Assembly: GCA_947650365.1 (NCBI GenBank)
Contig: OX393551.1
Span: 4,160,001-4,224,000 of the forward strand
Direction of reading: 5' to 3'
DNA length: 64,000 nt
From: Chamaelirium japonicum
Lineage: Eukaryota; Streptophyta; Magnoliopsida; Liliales; Melanthiaceae
Position numbers and translations under genes: made by a program. This document shows positions 56,441 through 64,000 of this stretch, one piece after another (within the stretch, counting starts at the first letter, position 1; each line of letters begins with the position of its first letter). The notes below the pieces were generated by a model. It was not told the origin of the DNA and searched no databases. It worked only from the letters and a program-made list of their open reading frames with translations.

Positions 56441-57013
56441 TCAATAGCCGTAGTCGTAGGAGAAATCGGAGATGCCGACCATGGCGCTGAGCACTTGGGA
56501 GACGAGGTAACCACCCCCCACCAGCAATGCGAGGACGAGGACGGCAGTGATGGGGGTCTTGAGCAGCTCGGCGATGGGCTGGAATACGGTGTAAATGGCA
56601 CCCGTGCTGACCGTCAGGATGTACAGCCCGTACCTCCGCAAGTTGTCCCAGAACTCCTCTACCAGCGGTCCCTCGGGGGGCCCAACCAGAGCCCGGGCGG
56701 CGTCCCCATCACCCACCGCGAAGAGGGCAGCGAGGCCGATGGAAGCCACACCCAGCACCACCCATCTCCTACTACGGTCTGCATTAATATTCTCCTCCCC
56801 ATCCGAGAAGGACACCCGCTGGAGGTTGCAGCCTGGGGTTTTAGGAGTGGAGGATTTCTGTTGGCAGGTCTTGATGGAAGAGAGAGTGATGACTTTTGTT
56901 GCCGCCGCCGCCGCCGGTGGTGGTGATGGGTTTCTTCTGGGGAACGATGAGGCCGGGTTGTGGAGACGGTGGAATTGAAGGCTGAAGGGGGAAGCGCAGA
57001 AGACCCGCATCAC
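56441..57013 (-). CDS. Chloroplast Ycf33 (DUF751) family protein, nuclear-encoded
   Basis: A single-exon 190-aa ORF. Residues 1 to about 75 are Ser/Pro/Ala/Arg-rich with few acidic residues, like a chloroplast transit peptide. SRRWVVLGVASIGLAALFAV (81-100) is an arginine pair followed by a hydrophobic stretch and AARA, resembling a thylakoid-transfer signal or a first membrane anchor. The conserved core begins EEFWDNLRRYGLY (119-131), with membrane helices at about 129-146 and 155-176 ending SAMVGIS. This FW-N...P..LLK.P.TA pattern fits Ycf33, a small membrane protein encoded in cyanobacteria and red-algal plastids and of unclear function. The ORF is intact with good start context. Assignment is from memory of the family. 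Confidence 0.85.
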   Translation of the reverse strand: MMRVFCASPFSLQFHRLHNPASSFPRRNPSPPPAAAAATKVITLSSIKTCQQKSSTPKTPGCNLQRVSFSDGEENINADRSRRWVVLGVASIGLAALFAVGDGDAARALVGPPEGPLVEEFWDNLRRYGLYILTVSTGAIYTVFQPIAELLKTPITAVLVLALLVGGGYLVSQVLSAMVGISDFSYDYGY

Positions 57014-57121
57014 TTCTGATTGCTTTGCGGTGCTTTTGGTGGTGCATGTGGCTGATAAAAAGAGGGGAGGGATAAGCTTGCGTCACTCGCGGAGGCCTAG
57101 TGGGGTTTTTTTATTTTAATC

Positions 57122-57129
57122 ATTTATAC
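57122..57129 (-). promoter_or_regulatory. Putative TATA box of the Ycf33-like gene
   Basis: The minus strand reads AGTATAAATG, about 110 bp upstream of the ATG, a reasonable distance for a short 5' UTR. Confidence 0.55.
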
Positions 57130-57339
57130 TAGACAAATAGAGAGCTACAACTAGGACGTATTTGGGTGAACCAATCTGCAGCCCAAAGTGATCATGAAGA
57201 GAGTATGGAAAGTGGGTGAGTTCCGGTGCTTGGTTGCACAAAGGTCCACTCGAAAGTAGGAACTTGATAAATCCCACTTTATCTTACCGTGAAGCGGAGG
57301 ACATGGAGACAGGAGACGAGAGAGGAGTGAAGAGGCGAG

Positions 57340-57898
57340 GAGTTTTCTTCCGGAGCTCGGGGTAGGGAGGAGGTTCAAATCCTCTAGTAGAGGCAGGGTT
57401 GTTGTTCGAGCTCCTGGCCGAAGGGAGGTATGTTCCTCTCGGAGGTCTTGAGCTCCTGTCTCCAGGCGGCCCATTTCGAGGGGGTTCGAGAGGAATTATG
57501 GCCCGGGAAAGAAATCTTTTGCCCAGGTACTCAAGCAAGGACTACCGACAACAGCTTCTTTTCCGAGAAGCCTTCATAGGGGTGGTAGCTTGCTTCGCGT
57601 CTTAGAGGTGTGATGGGAGGCGCTCGGTCCTTAAATCTCGGTGCTTCCGCTGTGGGGGGAGAGGTCATCTGGCCAAGTTTTGCCGACCCCATTGTCTGCT
57701 TTCGGTGCGGGAAGGTGGGACACCGCTCTTCGGGTTGTATGATGGGGACTCGCAGATGGGTGCCGACCTCTAGCCATTCCAGTGTCAAGCTGGCCTCTCG
57801 GTCCCCCCCTTCAGCCGGGGTCTTCGATGGGGACATCCCCTACAATGACACAATCCAAGCGAACGTCCGAACGATGGAGAGATTCGGGGTGTGCTCGG
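57340..57898 (+). pseudogene. LINE-like ORF1 fragment with paired zinc knuckles
   Basis: Plus-strand frames near 57636-57690 encode CFRCGGRGHLAKFC. After a one-base frame change, 57697-57740 encodes CFRCGKVGHRSSGC. Both are C-x2-C-x4-H-x4-C knuckles. Twin knuckles of this sort occur at the C-terminus of plant LINE ORF1 proteins. Upstream (57399-57600) is an open Arg/Leu/Gly-rich stretch that I do not recognise. An LTR begins at 57899 and cuts the ORF off. No RT is present. Confidence 0.6.
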
Positions 57899-59542
57899 TG
57901 TTGGAATTGATGTGTTCTTAGCTTATAAAAACCTTTTATTCAGAGAAATAATAGAGAGGTTGCATTTGAATAAGAATTGCATTAGTGGTACATGATCATA
58001 TCACGTGTTCTAGGATAGAACAGCAAGCCATGGTTTATGTAGATCTACTGAAAGGAAGGCTCAGTGAATTGAAAATATATAACCTAAATTGTTCACAAGT
58101 ATGATAGGGTTGGTTCCCCTATCGTGAGAAGCTGTTGGAATGAAAGAGCATGAAACCTTCACCATGGTCATTGCCAGAAACGGTTACTATGACCGAACGG
58201 AGCCAACATGGTGCACAGATCAGTGAACAGACACTGGTGCATTAAGCCGTGTTTCTGCTTAGAGTAGTTGGTCCTAGACCCTGAGGAATCATGACCAGTG
58301 GGCTAACCAGTTGTGTGGTGCTTTGATGCACCAACGTGTGAGAGATCCATTTATGTGCGACCCAATACCACGGTGCGTTGGGTTACCTGATTGACGTCGC
58401 ATCGACATGTCACTTTTACAGGCCATCCATAACCCTAACCGGTAGTGCGTTCCATAGTCGAACTCACATCGCACGAAACCAGGTCTGGTGTTTGCCAGTC
58501 GAGCTGACGACCGAATCCTCTAGCTTGGCCAAAGCAAAGGGAAGTGCGTTGAGGTTAACTCACCTGGATGGAACCATGTCAAATGATCACTCGAGTCTAA
58601 CGGTGTTCTCCACCACTCGAGTCGTATCATGGCACTACGTGGAAGGATATCACACTACTGTAACTGAGCAGAGATCAGTGGTATATGAGAGAACATAATA
58701 AGTCTAGGAGGATTGGAGGTCAACTTACGTCACACTCTGTTTAGCTTCACAAGTTAACGGGGGCTCAGAGGACAGACAGAGACACCTGTCGGGTGTGTTG
58801 GTCGAGGTTTGGTTGTTAGCCACAAATCCTAGTCCCTGCAGGTTCTATCTTGTCCACATCCGAAATCGTGTCTACCATCTCTTCCCTTACTTGCACTACC
58901 TTAGTTAGGAAGACGATCATCCCACGGGTGCTTTGCATTAGATGTGAGAGAGAAAAAGAAACAAAGTATGCTTCCAGGAGGCAACCCCAGAGTGGTTAGA
59001 GAAATACATAAAATATCTAACATCCCTCATAGGTGCAGACAATCTGAGCATACATCGCACGGGAGCTCGGTAGAGTTGCTTCGGTAAATTTTACTAAGGG
59101 CACCCCTCGTTTTACTAAGGGTACCCCTAAGTATGGATAAATTACTGAGGGAACCCCTTGATGAGAGAACAATATTTTCATATCAATAGGTCACTAAAAA
59201 TCCTAGGGGTCCTACAGGTTCGAACGGTTTCGCAATCGAAGCCCGGTACACGAGTGTATGACCATTAGAAGCATAGGGGGCATTTTGGTCTTTTCCCAAA
59301 TAGCCCCGCATGCTCTAATGGCCGGTCACTTATGTTAAGGGTGCCCATTTTGCAGCCATGACCTGATATGGGGAGGATCTGAGAAGATCCTCCCCCAGAT
59401 ATGGGTTGTTGCATAGTTGGAACCGCCCCTCCTAAAATCTAGGGGGCAGTTTTTCGGGTGGTTGGATAGGATAGGGACGGCCATATCAAGGGGATTTTTA
59501 ATCCCTATTGTTGTAGGTCGTGTGTCCTTAGCATGGATTTTC
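57899..59542 (+). repeat. 5' part of an LTR, same family as the solo LTR at 10292
   Basis: Starts TGTTGGAATTGATGTGTTCTTAGC. It follows the solo LTR (read on its minus strand) through AGAAGCTGTTGG, CACCATGGTCAT, GACACTGGTGCA, CGTGTTTCTGCTTAG and CCAGTTGTGTGGTGCTTTG to about 58850. Later parts include CATTTTGGTC near 59280 but diverge. It ends where copia-2's LTR begins. ORFs within are non-coding. Confidence 0.75.
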
Positions 59543-61466
59543 TGTATTAACATTAATAAAGATGCCTTTGGTTATTTCTTTAATTAGAATACTACTTTGG
59601 TATATGTTAATACACATATAATAAAGGACCCTAGGGAACACAGTAGGCCACTGAGGCGCATGGTGGATCCATGCTTGGGAGACCCAGTGGACCAGTTATG
59701 TGTAGACCTAGAACTAGTTCACAACTTAGGTGATGCCGGTCGCTTCACCGAGAACAAGCTGTTGGCAGGTAGAGGATGTGGTGAAGTCTCCACCACAGGA
59801 ACGCGAGATTTCCATTCACCTGACCACTGACCAAGCACGATGATCGTGTTGAACAGGAACCAAGACGATGCACAGTTCAGTGAATTAGACACTGGTGCAT
59901 AAACCGTCTTACTACTGTAGATAATCCGTCCTTAACCCTAAGGGACCATGTACATTGGGCCAACCAGTTGTGTGGTGCTTTGATGTGCCAACGTGTGCGG
60001 ACCTTCCATAGTCCAATACCATGGTACGTTGGGTTACCCGGCTGGCGCTTGAGTGATATGTAATCCCTACAGGTTATCCAACGTCCAGTGTTGGATGGAT
60101 GCATTTTGATGAGTTAATCTGTCCACACAGTTAACCCAGGCCTGGTGGTTGTCAGTATGACTGATGATGTTCCGGATGCTAGGCATAACACCGATAGGTG
60201 TGTGGTGTTATAGATGACAAGTCATCAATTCCTAGTCAAATGATCGATCGGGATCTGACGTTACTCCCCACCGCCCGAGTCGTATCATGGTACCAGTAAT
60301 AGGAGGGATTAAGGATTATCGGAGTATAGTAGAGAACAGGGTTACGAGGGAGTAACATAAGTTTAGGATCACTAGAGTTCAACTCGCGTCGCACTCTGGG
60401 TGGCTACACGGGTTAATCTGATTAGGGCTGATTAACGGAACTTTCAGTGTGTCACCAGAACAGTTAATCAGGGATCCGGTTGGAGCTAGAGATCCCAAAT
60501 CCTGAAGGTTCCATCATATCGTTGCGTATAGGAATTGTTCCCCGACCTGGTTGGATACGTTGGATGCAAAGTAGCGCGATGGAGCACAAGCCCGGAGCTT
60601 AAGAACCTAATACACATATGTCACGGGCCGTAGGGGTATTTTGGTAAATACTGATATATAGCTCAGAATATATTGAATATAGATCTTAGAATGAGCGAAA
60701 TAATTTCAGGAGCTCATAGGTGCTGACCGAACTCGATTCCGAGTAGCACACCTCACTCAATCTCTCTTGCAGTGTTTCACTTTTCGTGAAGGGCGTTTTC
60801 GTCCAGGTTTCACGATAGACACATGAAACCCTAAAAAACGCCCCCCTCTTATCCTTATCTACTAGGGGCCGGCCCTAGCTTCCTTGAAGCAATAGGGGAC
60901 CGGCCCTATAAGAGTAATATGGTGAGGGAGGGCCGGCTTAGTATCTCCCCTCTCTAGAAAATCTGAACCTCCCCCCTCTCCTCCTCTTTGTGGTTTCGGC
61001 CAAGGAAGAAAGAGGAAAAAGAAGGAAGAAGAAGGAGGAAGGAAGGAGAAGGAAGAAGAGAGAAAGAGAAGAAGGAGATCTCGCGGCTAGCCATCGTCTT
61101 CACAATGAATTCCTCCGTCGGCTCGTAATCCTTGCACTCAGAGACGAGATTTCGAGGATTCCTCAATTTGCAAAGGACAAGGTGCTATCCGACAGCTTCC
61201 CTTGCGATTCTCGTGTGGTTCATTATCGTTTCGTTCTCTATGGATCATAGATCCAAAAGGTATGATGATTCTAAACACCTAACTAGATATATGCATGTCT
61301 TCTGTAGATCGTAGTATGCCTCTAGGGTGTCCGCACATATGCTAAGATCATAGATTCGCATGTAGATTGTTTTGTAGAATTAATTGTAATGAAACATATA
61401 CCGTATGATCTTCGGATCAATCTTTTGCTTCCGCTGTGACTCTGATAAGCGGATTCACATCCAACA
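59543..61466 (+). repeat. copia-2 5' LTR
   Basis: 1924 bp ending CACATCCAACA. TATA-like CCTATAAGAG at 60905-60914, followed by a purine-rich transcribed region (60990-61080). Homologous end to end with 4641-7322 minus Cassandra. Confidence 0.85.
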
Positions 61467-61467
61467 A

Positions 61468-61480
61468 TTGGTATCAGAGC
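61468..61480 (+). other. copia-2 primer-binding site
   Basis: TTGGTATCAGAGC, complementary to initiator tRNA-Met, one base after the LTR. Confidence 0.93.
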
Positions 61481-63422
61481 ACGCTTTGGTGTATATTTCA
61501 TGTATGAATTTGTGAAAACATCATGTGAATATATGATGGCATATGTTTTCATCGGGGTTCGGCGTAGATCATGCATATGGATTGTGCTATGTATCATTTT
61601 TTTGCAGGTGCCACGCTGAATAGTAATCTGTGATTGCATGCCTCCGGGGGTCGAACCCCGGATTTAATTTTGCATTGATTATTATTGTGCTTGTGGGTTT
61701 TAAGGTTCTAGATGGGCGATGGTGGAGGTTGACCACCCTCAGTTCTCTGGACATGTTTTCTAGGATTGTTTCTTTTTTCTTTCTAGCGAAATTATACACG
61801 AACGAGCAATTGCTCGGAGCGTGTTAGTTTTTCGGTCACAGAAAGAAGACGATGATGCTACATCCACGGTTCGAGCAAGCGGTACCATGGCGTGCAAAGA
61901 CCCGGCGAAAGCGTGCACGTTGGCGATGATGGGGATCGTCGTCAGAGATCGTGCAGAACGGAAGAGCAGGATATCTTGGCTGTGCTATTCAGGTTCAGGG
62001 GTCGGACCCTGGACTTGATTCAGTTTGGATGCTATTTCTGTTGATTCTCTTTCCTTAGTGTTTAGAGAACCCCGATGATAATGTGATTATTTATCTTGCT
62101 TGTGAGTTTGTCTCTAGATCAGGCTTAGTGTTAGTACTAAGCTTATGGATTCATCGGTGTCTCTATATGGTTCTAACACGTGCGAATCCGGTGGCTGGCT
62201 AAAAGGAAAGGTGATAACCACCCTCGTGGTAGTTCTGGTAGCCAAGTACTGTGCACCGAGATAGACGCAGTGTTAGATTTGTTTAAAGAAAACTAATGTC
62301 TCCATAAGAAGTATGATAATCCTAGTGGGATGCCCTTTCCCCACGTGGTCCTAGCGACCAAGTTAGGTTAGGATTTCACTGTGTGATACTCGTTTCTAAA
62401 TGACGTTTGATGGTAGTATGAACTCATCACGATTTGGTTATGCCACCATTAAGTTGAGGTCCGGCGGAGGTTGTCGGATATCCCTATTTGGCCAGCATCG
62501 AAACCTATAATGAGATGAGGTCTACTATAACATCAGGCATCAAATTATGAACGAGGTGCCATTCTAGTGGGAGTGCTTTCCACGTTGACCTTAGGCTAAG
62601 CTCCAGATCTTAGGATTATGGGCAAACTAGTGAAGTATCAGGATCTTTGGAATCTATGTAATGTGATCCTTGCAAGAAAGGCGAAAGGTAAGTATTCAAG
62701 GTAGGGACTATGATATTTTCCGAGGATACTAATGCTTTGCGGGAAGGTTTTAATCCTAGTGGTTGCGTGGTAGACTAGGGTCTATGTCTAGGAGGTCGTG
62801 ACCTTTCTAGATATGCATAAAACCTCATAAAGAAGGGATGTGTAAGAGGTTCCCTCCAAAGGGGAGCCCCTGGCCTTCACAATCAACTGGCTAAGGGTCT
62901 GGGTGGGAGGTACGCAGTTTGATATTTCCACCGGGTGAGAGCTACGTTTCCTTCCATACTGGTTCACCTAGTGGTTTCCTTCGGGACATGGAGGATACCG
63001 GTGGTAGTGGGTGACGGTTTTTTCCTGCACCGTGGGAGCCTATGAACTCTCCTGCCGAACCACCTAGATTTGTGGAAAGCATCCGAAAGCTTGTGTGAAG
63101 CCACCGTTGCTGCGCATGCGGGTCATATAAAGTTAGCCAAAAGGAGACTGGGAAGTCTTTCAGTTTGCCATGGGTAATTTTGATGAAGACTGGGTCATAA
63201 AAACCCCGTTAGAAGAAGCGGTTGCATGCTCTCACCGAGATGCTGTCTCCAATTCAAGGCCGATAGTCTCAGTGCTCGAGCCCCGGGAATTTAGATTCCT
63301 GGATGTCTCCACTTGAGGTAATAAAGACATGGCGGCTGGAGTAGACATTATCTATTTCTAAATTCTATGAAATAGATTGTAGTAAATCCTAATTTTGCTT
63401 TGGACCATTGTTTATAGAAATC
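61481..63422 (+). other. copia-2 untranslated leader
   Basis: About 1.94 kb without convincing ORFs. Contains the hairpin CCGGGGGTCGAACCCCGG (61647-61664) and GGGTCGGACCC (61999-62009), which resemble a tRNA T-arm / Pol III B-box palindrome. 62170-63400 is conserved, inverted, at 3421-4636. Confidence 0.75.
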
Positions 63423-64000
63423 ATGACCAAGCTCGACCCCCTTGCCTCCATCCTTAATAATAACAAACTTACGGGACCAAACTACGAGGACTGGAAGCGT
63501 AACCTAATGCTCGTCCTAAGGGTTGGCAAATACACTATTGCCCTAAGTACCCCTCAACCAGCCATACCGGGACCAAGTGCAATTGAGGCCCAGTTGAAGG
63601 AATGGAAAGACTGGTTAGATGCTGATGAGATGTGCAAGTGCTACATAGTGGCATCCTTGTAGACCGTCCTTCAGAAGCAAGTCGAAGACATGGCCTTTGC
63701 TTTAGACATGATGCTCTATTTAAAGGAAATATTCGAGGGTCGTAGTCGGATAACTCGTTACCTGACCATCAAGAAATTAGTGTCTACGAAGATGGCAGAG
63801 GTAACTTTAGTTCGGGATCATATGTTGAAATTGTTTGGCTATGTGAATGAGCTTGGTCCTTCCGATGTCATCTTGGATGCAGAGATCCAGACCGATATTT
63901 TCCTTGCGTCTCTGTCAGGAGCGTTTGAGGGCTTCATTACCAACTTTAACCTTAACCGGTTGGAGATGTCTAACGCGGAGCTTTTAGCGACGCTCCAGGC
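63423..64000 (+). pseudogene. copia-2 gag, 5' part
   Basis: Starts ATGACCAAGCTCGACCC. Residues NNNKLTGPNYEDWKRNLMLVL are the usual copia gag opening (the N-terminal domain before UBN2). TAG at 63661-63663 probably replaces CAG. The frame continues through VEDMAFALDMMLYLKEIF and GFITNFNLNRLEMSN to the edge with no other stop, so a single substitution interrupts it in this window. Confidence 0.87.

Larger units (their letters stand above)
59543..64000 (+). mobile_element. Ty1/copia retrotransposon copia-2, continues past the right edge
   Basis: 5' LTR 59543-61466, primer-binding site 61468-61480, a leader of about 1.9 kb, then gag. Same family as copia-1 at the left edge, opposite orientation. 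Gag has one premature TAG. The rest lies outside the window. Confidence 0.9.

Noticed and set aside
57894..59070. CTCGG at 57894-57898 and 59066-59070 as a TSD for the LTR fragment at 57899
   Set aside because: The sequence before the second CTCGG does not end in CA and is not an LTR end. Likely chance.

Overview
This window is nuclear DNA of a flowering plant. The evidence is nested Ty1/copia and Ty3/gypsy LTR retrotransposons, a Cassandra element (a plant TRIM whose LTRs carry 5S-rRNA-like sequence), a hAT-type MITE, and two intact-looking host genes with plant-specific features (GT-AG introns, a CaaX-tailed metal-binding protein, a plastid-targeted protein). The species cannot be named from the sequence. 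I estimate that well over 80% of the window is transposon-derived.

Left part (1-13041). Positions 1-4636 hold the minus-strand internal region of a decayed copia element (copia-1: leader, gag, integrase, RT, RNase H, running off the left edge). It abuts a plus-oriented LTR of the same family (4641-7322), which a complete Cassandra TRIM (5974-6734) has entered. A second Cassandra LTR lies at 7379-7732. A minus-strand non-autonomous LTR element (8493-13036) has a 2.1-kb solo LTR in one of its own LTRs, with a perfect GCACC duplication.

Gene island 1 (13042-17643). A 489-bp hAT MITE (TIR TAGGGGTGGCAA, 8-bp TSD) lies downstream of a three-exon HIPP gene (heavy-metal-associated isoprenylated plant protein, minus strand, 264 aa, CaaX box CVVM).

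Gypsy block (17644-29570). After a possible CACTA end comes element A (18810-27604), a young Tat-type gypsy with equal 767-bp LTRs and a perfect GTCTT TSD. It encodes gag on the minus strand, has no pol, and carries a long multi-exon gene on the opposite strand plus about ten copies of a 118-bp array built on GACCGATCGGTC palindromes. An older relative (B, LTR 28509-29163) lies next to it.

Four-level nest (29571-55329). Copia element C is split by gypsy D, which is split by a large solo-LTR-like insertion F, which is split by young copia E. A second gypsy, G, splits C's 3' LTR. Target-site duplications, and reading frames that rejoin once inserts are removed, fix the order C > D > F > E. D and G are related chromovirus-like elements that lack reverse transcriptase.

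Gene island 2 and right end (55330-64000). A gypsy integrase relic has a (GA)n expansion inside it. Next come an inverted LTR fragment, a nuclear gene for a chloroplast Ycf33/DUF751 protein (minus strand), and a LINE-like fragment with two zinc knuckles. A truncated LTR follows, then copia-2 in plus orientation (5' LTR 59543-61466, PBS, long leader, gag), which runs off the right edge. Copia-1 and copia-2 are the same family, so inverted relatives bracket the window.

Functionally, only the HIPP and Ycf33-like genes look like intact host genes. Every element seen here is either truncated by the window or disabled, although A and E inserted recently.
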